This document shows positions 34,361 to 46,777 of a stretch of 64,000 bases of DNA, piece by piece (the stretch's first letter is position 1; each line of letters begins with the position of its first letter). The stretch is from Hysterangium stoloniferum (lineage: Eukaryota > Basidiomycota > Agaricomycetes > Hysterangiales > Hysterangiaceae). The stretch lies in NCBI GenBank assembly GCA_015178975.1, contig WHVD01000023.1, positions 310,001-374,000 of the forward strand, in the 5' to 3' direction. The translations under genes were made by a program, and so were the position numbers. Under the pieces are notes generated by a model that saw only the letters and a program-made list of their open reading frames with translations, searched no databases and was not told the DNA's origin.

Positions 34361-36014
34361 CTAGGGTTCAAGATCTCGTTGGTAAGTTGAAAAAACGATC
34401 GAAGAAACCCTCGTTAAGGCAATGCTTTCGTCCCTGAAACATCTTTTGCGCGCGTCGAGGAATAGACGGCTCGCCATTGTGACGGGTATTGCCCAAAGCC
34501 ACCTTCTTTTTAAGTCAGGCATCTATTGAACATGGTGTAATACGACATACCCATTAGCATACTCGGAAGCTCCACTTGCGGCGAAAACACGGAAATAAAA
34601 GTTCAGAGTGGCAACCAGTAAGAAGCTATAATAGCATGGCATCAGCAAGTTCCTAAGACGGTGTTGTTTCTTGTACCTAATATAGTAGTAAATGCTATCC
34701 CGGTATGGCGATGTTAGGTTATTGAAATGGTCTATCCTTTGGTTGATTTCAGACTTACGTGTCTCGAAGAATGACTATTAACAGGGGATATCGGTCACCT
34801 CTGCGATAGATGACCCATGCTTTGTACAGTACTAATATAGTCAAACACAGTACGTATGCAAACAATGGTACTGATATGAGTGAGACCCGCGACTCGTTGG
34901 ATCCCTGATGGGAAAAGCAGCCCAAGATTGGCCCGACACGCTTGGACCACTGACCTAGAAGCGGAGAGTTACATGAACAAGGAGAGAAAATATCTTATTT
35001 TAGTAGACGATTACCTGCATTATCCTTAGAATGATGGGTGGCACCGTACACAAAGACAAATTGCACGGCTTTATCCGCTATGAAAAGCAGGATCACAAAC
35101 ACTAGGACCCGCTTGTTGCGGTCATACAGGGCGTATATCTCGATTCCAAGATTAAACTTCATATGGTATGGTGACTTATTATGTTGACTCACATGGCCAC
35201 TAAGTAGAACTAATATAGGGGTGTTGATTAGTCTTGTTTGAAGCAAGCTAATCTGCATTGGAAATACCTTCTATCGATACGTGGTGAAGTGTGCGTCTAG
35301 GCACGATATTGGTATTTCCATAAGTTGGCTAGTGAGATAACGTACAAGACTGGCCTCCCAAGGAGCATACCGTTGCAACTGTTTCAAGTAGAATTAATCA
35401 CTATAAACTGAGAGGCAAATAACTCACAACTTTTCATGCATTGAATTACAGCTAAGCTGGCTTCCAACTTCACCAACAATGCGCGGCAAGACTCACCGAT
35501 GGTGGAAGCTGGCCTTGAAAAAGGACTTTGGAGGCATGAGCATGCCCTCCAAGTACAGAGAAAGAAATGGGTATACCAACCTGTTGTACTAAACCCGAGA
35601 CTGGCGATAGATGCATAGCGATTCTAGAACGTCACCCATTTCAACACTGTTAACGAATGAAGTAATCATACTATTTACCCATAGGAAGAGACCCTTCCCA
35701 AATGACCATGGACACTGCCAAACAAGTTTAACCTAAATAGTTGCACTTAACCTTTCTGTGGCAACCGTTCAGAAAGTCCAGCACGTACTTCGTCATCGAA
35801 GGTGAGTGCTTTGAAGATATCAGAGTACACCTCTTAACAAGTTATTGATTGCCCACCTTGGTCATAGAGCAGCACTATCAATGAAGCAAGCGTTGAGAAC
35901 CTCGTGGTTTGCACTAATAAGCACAATATCAATCATTAATCATTCAAACAAAAGATGATGCCTATGTAGGTACTTACGACTATCACGTAGAACTGCAAAC
36001 TTGGTGAGGGCCAT
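34361..36014 (-). CDS. DUF6533-type multi-pass membrane protein, about 10-12 exons
   Basis: Assembled by hand on the minus strand. The start (36,014) gives MALTKFAVLRDS. Spliced pieces then read FSTLASLIVLLYDQ, ALTFDDE, VKLVWQCPWSFGKGLFLW, NRYASIASLGFSTT, a short piece with VLFQGQLPPS, and then LGIEIYALYDRNKRVL followed by the hydrophobic FVILLFIADKAVQFVFVY. Next come ISVPLFAYVLCLTILVLYKA, RGDRYPLLIVILRD, IYYYI, SFLLVATLNFYFRVFA and RWLWAIPVTMASRLFLDARK. This order (YD-x-x-LTFDDE, W-x-x-PW, Y-x-LY-x-R-x-KRVL, RD, SR-x-x-L-x-x-RK) is the DUF6533 layout, a basidiomycete-expanded family with about seven membrane segments and unknown function. The exon edges in the third quarter are uncertain. 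Confidence 0.7.
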
Positions 36015-37579
36015 GGAGAAGCGTAGGCAACACCATGTAGGATTTATGATAAATTTATGATACCTCTCACGATTCCATTAACCGGGGGGGAGATTAGCGA
36101 GATCATCCCCGGTATACAAAGCTTTCGATAGATTGGCAGTTATACAGCCGCAGTCCGATTCACGGTGTGCCTGGCGGACCTACCTTGAAACAGCACGAAG
36201 ACGACTGGTCCATACAATGTCCATACAAGGACCATACAGGATCCATACAAAAGACTCATTTATGTTATCTATATACCTTACACCAAGAGTGGCCGATATC
36301 TTCCTTGTTCGCTTTCGTGCTTACACTCAGTTTAATACCATGCCTCCCCACAATCATATCATCGATTACCGGCACGTATTATTGAACCTTTTTTATATTG
36401 ATGTTGCGTCTGTCTGGTTCGAATCTTCACCGCTGTTAACAAGTTGCTAAGCGTAAGTATTAAACCAATGAGACGAGGTCCCCATACAACGTGCAAATGT
36501 ATCAATAAGATGTTGCTATAGCGTTCGCTTCAACTTGTCCTGCAAGGCTGGATGTGGGTGCCCCTCAATATTAATACAGTAACATGGAAGGATCTGAGGC
36601 AAGAACTCTCAGTAGGTTCATCTGGAGAAGAAAATAAGATTACTGCAGTGCTCGAATAACACTGTCCTAAAGAGCAAAGTTTGCTCAATAAGGGGTATCA
36701 CAGGGACGTTTTGACGTCCGATTCGCAGAACGTTTGGATTTCGTTCTGAAGGGATTTTCTAAAACGCCCCCAGAGGCATTTTAACATTTCTTGTCGATTT
36801 CGATTTCGATTCGCTTTGCCGAGAACGGCGAAGTGACTATCGAAGGAACATTTGGAATAGGTAATTCAGAGTTTACGGTTCACAGCCGGATTTAGACAAA
36901 AGAAATTGAACACGTGCGAAACGACCCTCGAACCGATTATGTGATTCTCCGGATAGTCCAGGTTTGTTGATAGTCCGCTGTGTATAAATATAAATATAAA
37001 CCCCTTAGTACTTTGAGTCCTAAGTTGGAAAAGGGTATAGAAGGTAAGTATACAAAAGTCATATAAGGCTATGTTGCATTACGCAGCCAGACGGAGGTTT
37101 AGGCGGAAAGTCTTAAGAGCCTTTCACTTCACAAATATTGAAGCTCCCGTCCTTCAACGAACGCTAGAGCCTATGTTAGAATTAATTTCTGAATCTTTTG
37201 ATTGTGACTGGGGGTCACCCAATAGACTTCGATAAGTTTATCCTGTGCAAAGTAAAAATAGCTCGTCGCCATCCCTAGGATTTTGGTTTACGGAGAAATC
37301 TGCCTGCAATTCCTGCCATAAACAAGTTTTCCATCATTGATTTCGAGGCTGAAATTGTGTAACGCTTTGCGGCGGCGGCGCGATGAATCTCGAATGATAT
37401 GAATACAAAAGCAAACCCAGACGAGTCTAGCACGCCAACTTAAATTTTAAATTCATTGTAAATCACCGTAGAGAGAACAATTATAGGGAACCGCCAAATG
37501 CGTCGCGTAAGTTAAAAAGCTACGATACTCCGTTGGGGTACGTGGCAAAATTCATATCCCTTACTAGGTTGAAACGAAA
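36015..37579. other. Intergenic, with a short CCATACA-type repeat near 36,209-36,250
   Basis: Four loose tandem units around ccatacaa occur at about 36,209-36,250, and a further ccatacaacg near 36,482. The rest has no supportable gene. Confidence 0.35.
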
Positions 37580-40500
37580 TCAGATGCCTGAAACGATGTT
37601 CACAGAAGAAAGCTCACAAGGAACAATATTGGTCTTTTTAATATACTTATAACCAAAATATAAACTAAATTCTCCCGTGCATCAGATACGGGTGTTTGCT
37701 AAAAAAAAGTCAACAAGACATGACATACACAAGGAAGAATGGAATTCCGAAATAGTTCGTCACGAAGCTTGCTTGGTCCCATTGACCTCGGAGGAATATT
37801 TGCCAATTTGCGAACAGCATGATTACTATTGACCAACTACAAGTGAGATAGGGTGTTAGCTTTATTATTTCTCGAAAGGGTTGAAATTTACACTAAGCCG
37901 TAATAAGCTACATATGGCTGGAACCGACTTCGATATGGGAGTATGTCTGTCGAGATGCCTTGTGCCTTGGTATCAATTTGATGACTCTCAGTGGTCTAAG
38001 CAACAGTCAGAAATACAGCTGCATACCGCGAGACCTTTGCGGAACCTCAAAAGAAATAAAATAAAATAAAAGTTAATACGCTAGAGATCCTAATAAGTTG
38101 GCTTTTCTTACCGAATGGAAGTAACACATAAGGATATCCAATTCACTATGCCGGCAGTGGATGCCATGTTTGCAAACCATCCAAAAACGTCGGACGCGTC
38201 CGAAGAAACTAGGATACAAGACATTGATCAGAATATGAAACTGTAAATATATTAATGGGAACGCACCGGCCATGTAGGCTAGTAGACCAATCTACAAATC
38301 ATGGTGTCCGGAATAATATTTATGTGATTGCTATGATATCACGTACCGATGAGCACGCCGTCAAAGAAGTCCAGGGAGTGCCATATCGATTTGTCTAGAA
38401 TAAAATAAACTATTCTTAACAACATGTATGGCATTGAAACCACGAACTTTCGCGAATATCTTCGGCGCCTTCCCTGTTTTCGCCAAACTATACAGTGCCC
38501 TGCTCGAAATGTACAGGTCTGACGACGCGGCAGACCATGCTGAAGCTAAAACTTGTAGAGTTAATGGAGTAGCGGCAAGTAGGCAATCAAGTCCAGCATA
38601 CTGAGAATACAAGCGTTAATAATGGACGGGAGGACTTTGATTCCAGATATTTGGATAGCAATGACCCAGGCGCTGGATCGCGCGTTCCCAGTTCCAGTGG
38701 TTAGATTGGGGTTGTCGGAGGGGACGATCATGCCGATAATCTGTACAAATAAGAGGGAGTTCTTGTTCGTGGGATAAACCTGCTATAATAAAACACGACA
38801 TACGAGCGAACCGACGCTATCTGATGCAATTAGCTATAATATGTAACTTATCAAAGAGAAGAGCAGACATACACATAGAAAAGTATAACCCGAATCCACA
38901 CGCCTCTAATTGCTTTTGGAAGTGTCTTTGTCGGGTTTTTGGTCTCTGCAGTAGTTAGCGAGACAATTTCTGTTCCAAGCTGGAACGGCGGTAAGCCGGT
39001 GTGGGTGAACATATGAGAGTACAAGTGATACTGACGAAGGAGTATGCCGCTTGGATTAGAGTGGACCAAAATGACAACTAATTCAGAATGTATATATCAT
39101 TGATATCCACAATGCATCAAAACTCCTAATCACATACAAAGCGTCCCTTGGCTCCCGTGATCTGAAGGAATTGGGTGAATGGCCCAGGATCGCGCTATTA
39201 ACATTGAGTTTTGAGATCAGTATTTCTATTAATTTTTCTCCTAGCAAGAAGTTACCCAATAACGGAAGCCACGCCTATCACGATCTGACGAAATAGGTAA
39301 CTTAGTGGAAATTTAAAGGCAGTGAAAATACTTTTTCTTTACCTGGAGCTCCTCCGAGGTCGATAATGAGGCCAAGGATGATCAAACCTGTTGAGGTAAT
39401 TATACCTCCCACCCGGCCATTGGAAGATGTCTTACCAATAATGGTTACGACCTTAATAGAAGCTAACAGCGGCAGAATAGATAGGAATGAGTCCTTCATT
39501 ATTCACAGTTCCCTCATCCTATTTTGCTCACCAAACCAGAATTCGCACTATGGGGCACCGCATTAGCATGAATGATTGTTCACGTTTCATAAATATACCT
39601 CGCCAAACGCCCGCGGACCTAAAAAATTAATGAACACCACCACCGCCTAGAAACGCCAAAGTTATAATCTTCCGCTGCCCAGCGAAATGAGAAAATAGAA
39701 CATAACATACCAGGCACATTGTGACCCATGCGGCATCCTAGTACCTTGTGAAATGTCTGAAGATGATTTGGGGTTGAAATACCTACATTTACGCTGGTAT
39801 TCCAGTCTTCCGTGTTAGGGACATGAGCTTCTATGAACAGCCCGAAGAAAGAAACGGACGCACAGTTTATTAGTACAGCTGATGCGGCGATTTCGCCTGT
39901 TATCGCCACAAATGAATGCAAGAACATGGGCTACGATGTATACTCACCGGGGAGGGTGATAGCTGCAAAATACCAATAATTCCAACCCATTGCCTAATGG
40001 CTCAGTGAGTTGGAGAGGGGAATGGGAGTATTTTGCACACACAAAAGATAGAGCTGGGTCGACGAAACGACCGGCAAGGGTTATATGTCCACCAGGGACT
40101 GGCCTTCAACCAAAGAGGTTAGATTTTGGATCAAGTGGCACTGAGCGAAATTGAGAGCAGGAAACACTTACAGGAAGATAACCAGTTCACCCAGTGCAAG
40201 CATTACTAGGGAGACGGGGAATCAGACACAGTCTGTCTCATTCATTTCAGCGACTTGCCGGAAATACAAACGCTTGAGAAGGTCAGATAACCCAAGAACA
40301 GGCCCGCAGGACCACCAGTCGCAAGCGTCTGAGCTGTTCGTAAGAAAAGACCTATATTTGTGTCAACATGCCTGTTTCAGCTTTCAGCACGAAAGGTTAC
40401 TCACCGGTGCCTATTACGCCTCCTGCAATCCGAGCGACCAAAATCATCAGCATTGCATCATGGAGTAGGTCACAGATATACCGATAGCGATCATCTGAAT

Positions 40501-40620
40501 ATGTCGATTCTGCAATTTCCGCTGCAGCCCCGGCCCATCTGCCAGTTCGTCCCGCTCGCTAACGATCGTAGGATCATCTTGGTTTTCCTTATTAGAAGAA
40601 TATTCTGCTCCTTTGCTCAT
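37580..40620 (-). CDS. Fungal amino acid permease (AA_permease/YAT type), about 26 exons
   Basis: A proton-coupled plasma-membrane amino acid importer of the fungal YAT family with about 12 membrane helices. The frame stays open from MSKGAEYSS (40,620) to NIVSGI-stop (37,580). Hallmarks in order are LQRKLQNRHIQMIAIG, GGVIGTGLFLRTAQTLA, GGPAGLFLGY, VMLALGELVIFLPVPGG, VDPALSFAMGWNYWYF, EIAASAVLIN, FINFLGPRAFGE, FWFASIKVVTIIGLIILG, IIDLGGAP, PGPFTQF, LGTEIVSLTTAETKNP, CILTSAWSAASSDLYISSRA, KTGKAPKIFAKTNRYGTP, DVFGWFANMASTAGIVNWI, GQWDQASFVTNYFGIPFF and LYFGYKYIKKTNIVP. The introns are about 50-60 bp, and several exons are under 30 nt. Substrate range cannot be read from sequence. One departure from the family is CEFWF where most members have AEFWF. 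Confidence 0.88.
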
Positions 40621-43275
40621 GAGGATTACTGCCAGGTAGGACAGTGGGGGAACACTGGCTGACATTCATTTAACTATGCTATGTTCAATGTGATATACAC
40701 ATGAAGCGCTGATTAAATACAGAGGAGGTTCTTACTCAAATGAACGGGTAATTTGAACTTTTCTAAGTATAAATGAGTTGGAGGTGCATTGCTTACATGA
40801 CGGGAGCAGGTCCTCACAAACACTCTTTACCTACATTTGTTTTCAGCAACATCATAATCATTTAACGCGATGCGAAAAACCCGTAACTAAAATATAAACC
40901 ATATGAATTTCAAAAAAAAAGTTAATTTTCTTTTGAACCGCTTCAAAACAAGGACACCGGAAACGGTTGCCGGTATATTTAGACCGGCAAATCCCGACAT
41001 TAACCCCATTAAATCTCATTCTTTTAGAGAGCAAAATATTCCATCTTTATTAGTTATACATTTGATCTGATTAACAAGGTTGCCTATCTACCAGTGCATT
41101 CAGGACAATAGGACATAGCTGACTGATGGTGGGAGAACGAGGGCCTTGAAATATACCAGTAGAAATTGGACTCCGTAATGCCTCCTTTACTGCGAAAAAA
41201 AAGAATCTATAAAGACAAGGCAAGATCAAGTTAGCAGCCAAAAAGTTCAGGCCGAGTCATGTGATGAGGACTCGTTAACATCAGATCGTTTACGACTCCA
41301 TGTAGGTCCCCGAAAATCTTTGAAGAATTTTACATACCTCTGAGTGACTCTCTTCAGAGAATTTAAGCACTCCTATAAGCACTACATAGAGCACATAGAC
41401 GATCAACTCTCAAAGTTCATTTTTTCTAGTCAATATACATAACTTGGATGAACATTAAATTAAAGCAGACTGACAACTTAACTTAAACGGTCCTCGGAGA
41501 TACTAACCTCAGCGATTCTGCGAAAAAGCACTCGAGAATCATACGCAAACGCTAGCGGTGAAAGGGACTAAGTTGAGGAGCGTATTATATTATGGAGGTC
41601 GCAGCATGCATATCATTGGACCATTAAGATCCAGATAATTAAAGACGGGAGAATTAAAGAAGTAGTTGCACGTAGGAAATGAGATGATGGATGGAGAAAT
41701 AAGGTGAGAAGTGTGTACATCGCCGCGAAACGGAACCATAGCCAGGTTGAGAAGAAATTGACCAACGTGTCCGTTATGGCTGAGAACATTGGACAAACGG
41801 TGCTTCCCAAACGAGGCGACTTCACCTGCTATAAAGGTCAATGTCGAGTCCATTCGATAACCAATCCTATAAAACAATATCAGCAAAGATCTGCGGATAG
41901 AGGGGACCGTTTGAACCTTCACGGCTCAGTTTGAAACTGCGTCCTGGAGATTCAAACGTAAACAATGTAGTCGAGATGGTTCTAGCTTTTTGGTCGAGGG
42001 TGCTCTACACTATCAAGTCAGATCAGTATGAGCCGCTCTCATTGTCGGGGTAGCAGTCATTCACCAACTTACCCAACTGACGGCCCTGACGCTGAGGGCA
42101 TCGATTTGTGCTCATTTCCAGATATGAATAGGGATCCTAGACGTACGATTAATCGTCTAAAGGTACTCGTTTCAACTCTGACCGTTATCCCTGAAATGAT
42201 GTTAAGGACGGCGGAGATGGAAGACGAGCAGAGCGGAGGTTTTAAGAAGCACTTTCATATATCCCTATGTCAAGCATTGCAGTGTCGATTTGGTCAATAA
42301 AAATCAGATTGCCCTTTACCTCGATATCAGTCCAAATAATCAAAGAACGGCGGATGAGTACATACTTGGGGGGTTATACGAGAGATTGAGTGGTCACCAT
42401 GGTTGATGACCACAGAGGACCTTCACGACCAACTGAATAACACTTTACTTTTAATGCAAAAAGGATATGATCATCGAGTCAAATAAAATGACAGATAATA
42501 AATATTACATACCAAGAAAATGAGCAGACTGATCAAGCGACTGAACTAGTTGGATACGACAGAGCTTTACTGCAAAGAGAACAAAGAATTTGCTACAGAA
42601 ATTCTATGTGAATCAAGAAGAAATTATTCAAAGATTTTCAGATACTGAGACGGGGAGTATACGATCAAGTGCTTCCTGTCCTTGGGATAGCTGGAGATTG
42701 ACGATCATATCAAATATCCTCCGGCTAGTGATTCAATCATTGCACGATGTGGTCAGGTGATGAGGGAGAATATTCAAGACAAGGTTGACGTCCTGCGCGC
42801 CATTGTAAGATCTAAGCTGAAGCTGTAAACTGATAAATATATACACACCGACGAAGTCATCTGCATGATCGGCGGGTTACTTTGCTTAGTAACCACCTGA
42901 TCGATATTCGCAACCAGGCTAGGATCAGGAAGCCCTAGGGACTTCAGGAAATTCCCAACCATGTAAATATGAAGTGCTCTATCAGTACATAATTATTAAA
43001 TGCAATAAACGACAGACACAGATATCTATGTACCGGAAGTGATCAGGCAGTGGGCTTATCTGGCAACTGCAGGCATTGCTCCACGTCATTGTACAAGAAA
43101 GAACAAAAATGAACAAGGAGACTGAAGAGGGCAAAAATTATAGAGATAAGTCTCCAGTGACACTATACAACGTCCAAGTCGAAAATAAATAACGGTGTCC
43201 TTTCTTTACAGTTCCAACTGAGAAGTAGCTCATATTTCAATACAGGTAGACTACATGACAGACCTCAGGCACCCC
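40621..43275. other. No gene called; possible unassigned exons on the minus strand
   Basis: A minus frame at 42,962-42,830 (MVGNFLKSLGLPDPSLVANI), followed after a plausible intron by SYNGAQDVNLVLNILPHHL, looks exon-like, but no family or further exons were recognised. The AACCG-like sequence near 40,937-41,000 resembles that at 118-250. ORFs at 41,590-42,300 overlap on opposite strands. Confidence 0.3.
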
Positions 43276-45339
43276 TTAAGGATCAATGTCCCATGTGTTG
43301 ACCATCTTTACGTCTTGGTCCACATGGTTTAACATTCCGAAAGACCAAGAATATCCATAGTCTGTGAGCCAGGTAGGAAGACCGGCAGGCCTGAGATATG
43401 GCGCCTCAAATGCATCCACCATTTCCACATCCTCATCCAAATCCCGAGCCGAGCTGAAGTTGGAGCTTAAGGTGGGAGTGGCGGCTGGAGCGGAAGTGTA
43501 GAGAGTCCCATGGTGTGCGGCGGACATGTCACTGGCCATCGGACTCGCATGAACGGCCACTTCATTTTCACTTATATTTGGACCATTTTTGGTCAATTAT
43601 TGCCTCTACTTCATTGTGGGCGGGGGGTGTAAACTCCGTTGTTCCAGGGACAGCTTGAGAGGCCACACTGGCAAGCAACCTGTCTTTGACCTTAGCACGG
43701 GCAGCGTGACGGGGCGTTTAGCACAGAGAACAAGTTTGTTCGACAAAGTTACAAACCTCGACAGGAACGCTCAGTGTTCTAGGATCTACACTTGCTCCTT
43801 GCGTTAATACCGAGAGGATTTCCTAATATATCCAGATCTTTCTGGCCGCGATTTTGTTATTTTGGGGCACCTTCTTCAACATCCAGGCATGAATTTTCAA
43901 CGCTGACTGGAACTTTGGCAGATTGGAAGTTACGATGAGGATCATGGGCGGGAGTAACAGCAAGCTTTCCAAATAGAAGCATTAAGCCATTTAGGCCTAC
44001 AGTGCCATCCCTGACAGGTGGTCTCGTCATAATGTATCCATGTGGTTGGGATGTTGGCCTCTTGTATGGACAGTGGTGAGAGCTGGCTTTTGCACCAGTG
44101 AAGAGTGCTCTTTGTGGGTAGCAAGACCCTATGCAGTAAGAACTTCTTGCGGACATCCTTTTCGTGCACTTTTTGTCCAGAAATTTTGAATTTAACTGGT
44201 TAGTAAAAATTTGAACTACAAGTCACCAACTTAGATGCTGAGCTTTGAAAGTGACGCCAAACACTAAGTGAGGGATTGAAACTTTGGGCACAATCAAGCT
44301 AATATCTAGAAACCTACTGCGCTGATGTCTGATCCAGTATATTCTCCTTTCTTCCCGGTGAGTTCAGTCTTGGTATCAAGGGAGAGTTGACCTAACTCTG
44401 TACCTGACTGCGACAGTGCACCAAATGGACGAAGAGAATGGGGTGTCTTCCAATGGCAAAATGCTGACAGGTAATCACCGAGGAATGTCTTTGGCATCGC
44501 CACCTAGGATAGCATCCTTTTTTGATATGTGAGAATATTTAACTGCGTCCTTATGATGGCCTAGGTGGACGGAGAAATTAGGCTTCAGGGTGTGCGTTTG
44601 GGCATCGTCACGTATGGTTGAAGGTTGTTTGTTATCCTGATGGGTCTTGGAATGCAGCTTGATGTTGGACAATGCCTGGAAGCATGCGAGAAGGTATATG
44701 GAATAGAAGCGAATTCATAAGAGATGCCATCGGGTCACCCTGTGACCTCTCGGGCATTGATGGAGACGCTGAAGCGGGCTGTAAAATGTTGAGGTGACAG
44801 CATCGAGAACAGAACAGGGATTGATACATACTTTGCTGGGTTCTTCCTTACCTTCAGACAAGCCAGAAATTGAACTGTCCCTTTCCCCATAATTGCTACC
44901 ATAGTTCTCCTGCAATGTGAAGGACATTATGACAAGAAAAAGTGGCTGAAATACCTTCTTGGCTCGTTTCGTGATGGCATCGTGATGTGATTGCATGCGC
45001 CGTGGCTGGAGAGGTGTTAGGGTCCATGGAAGGCAATGAATATAGCCTCTGAACACACCAGTTTTGGTAAAGAGGGTAGCGCGGTGTGCGATGAGTCATT
45101 ATCAGACTAATTTAACTAGATTTAGCTGGCAACAAGAAAGATGTGGTGCAGAGTCCCTGTACATTATCTGAACGCGTAGCAGCGGGCGCAGTGGCCAAAC
45201 CAATATTGCCGGTGTGTCCATCTATGGAAGGGATATTATAAGGACAGATGGAAATGACACATCGCTCAGCAAGTACCTGATCGCCATTGTACCGAGAAAA
45301 TCTGGATTTGGATGATGAAGTGCCCTGGGGCATTGGCAT
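43276..45339 (-). CDS. Hypothetical multi-exon gene encoding a disordered protein (tentative)
   Basis: Several minus-strand frames with plausible GT-AG borders follow one another. They begin MPMPQGTSSSKSRFSRYNG, then a segment with SMDPNTSPATAHAITSRC, ENYGSNYGERDSSISGLSE, PASASPSMPERSQGDP and a last stretch with SSARDLDEDVEMVDAFEAP, ending WDIDP. The composition is rich in serine, proline and charge, as in disordered nuclear proteins. I could not verify phase across all introns and recognise no domain. It may be one gene, two, or partly chance. Confidence 0.35.
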
Positions 45340-45822
45340 ACTTAAATCATTGCGTCCAAGATTATGGATGCAATAAACTCACATAGTGTTGTGTGGAATG
45401 TGGACGTGATGTCCTGGACGGATACAGCTTATACTAAGGTGGAGGTACGTTCACCCACAATTGACACAGCAAAAGGTAATAACTTACACGTGGATTTTTG
45501 TGTGTCCAATGCACCAAATTATATCCATCATTAACGGGGTGATCAGTGATTCCCCACAATCAGATACCATGTGGACAACAAAGACAGTCCATGACATAAA
45601 CTAAACCACTAAAAGTAAAGAAAGCCGTTTTAACTCTTGGCTTTGGTGGCTTTGGAGCTATGAAATTGAGCTTGCAACTGTGAGAGTAGCTTTGTCGTTC
45701 GATTGACCATTGCGGGCGGATACAGTTGATGATGGTAGTGGTAAGGAGTCTCTTCACAAATGCCGAAAAATTTTACACGATACACTTGAAGGCAACGGTC
45801 ATGCTGTCGATTTTATGGATAA

Positions 45823-46777
45823 TCAAGGGGATTTTTCATGAGCATTATCATGATAAGGTCTAAGTACAATCAATTGTGTCTTCATGGAGTTATTCACAAC
45901 ACGAAGCTTTCGAGTCGGGTCACGGGCACGTAATTCTGTCCCCTTATCCATCGAAGGTCGTGCTAATGCATGCCATACAGACGTTTTTTCGGTAGTACGT
46001 ATAGTATGGCCATGATCTGCAGAATTCATGTAATGTCCTTGGTAAACTTCGATTCCCGAAGCGTAGCGTGTCCAAAACAGACGCAAGGCGTATCTGACAC
46101 ATTGTGAAGCTAAGAAAGAATTGGTTATGATCCAGGTATATACAAAGATTTTCGGTTGGTTGATATTTCTGAACAAGTCATCAATTGCACCCCTGTCATG
46201 AAATATTGCCCACGTCGATTTCTCAATTTCGGATAGGAATACAGAGCTAATCATGGGAAGTATAGCATTAAATACATTCCAACGGTACAACAAGATCCTC
46301 CAGCATGAAGATGTTCATAAATTCGGTTCAATTAGATGACAAGGATTATGCGCTATTTTGGTAGACGGCACTATAGCAGTCCCAGGTAAGGGAGAGCCAG
46401 TGAAACAACCGTCATAGAACAACTATAAATCGTGTGTGATCCGATCCAAAGCATGATTGTGAATGCTACTTGTTATGCTGGTCCAAATCGCTGGAAGAGG
46501 AGTTTGGTCTATTGGCAGTAAAGATATACCACGGCTCTGGATTTATACGCTGACTGAACAAGTGGTCATCGTACACCCCGCTTAAGCCACAATACAGGAT
46601 TTTCAATGGTAGATAACAGAGTATATCAGGAATCAATGAACGAATGTGTTCCAGGGTATGAGGTATGTCAACTGATAAAGTCTGTCGTCCGCAAACTCTC
46701 GCAAACCAAACCAGGTGTATTGATGTGTTAAGAGGCCTAACTCGAGTCGACTGTACCACACCGGCAGGAAAGCACAA
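45823..46777 (-). CDS. Hypothetical protein ORFs, unrecognised (tentative)
   Basis: Two minus frames, 46,777-46,466 (starts MCFPAGVVQSTRV, contains HTLEHIRSLIPDILCYLPLK) and 46,293-45,823 (starts MLYRWNVFNAILPM, contains SQCVRYALRLFWTRYASG), could be exons of one gene. The longer frame has a normal, non-repetitive composition. No domain or splice phase was confirmed, so this is listed only as a candidate. Confidence 0.3.
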
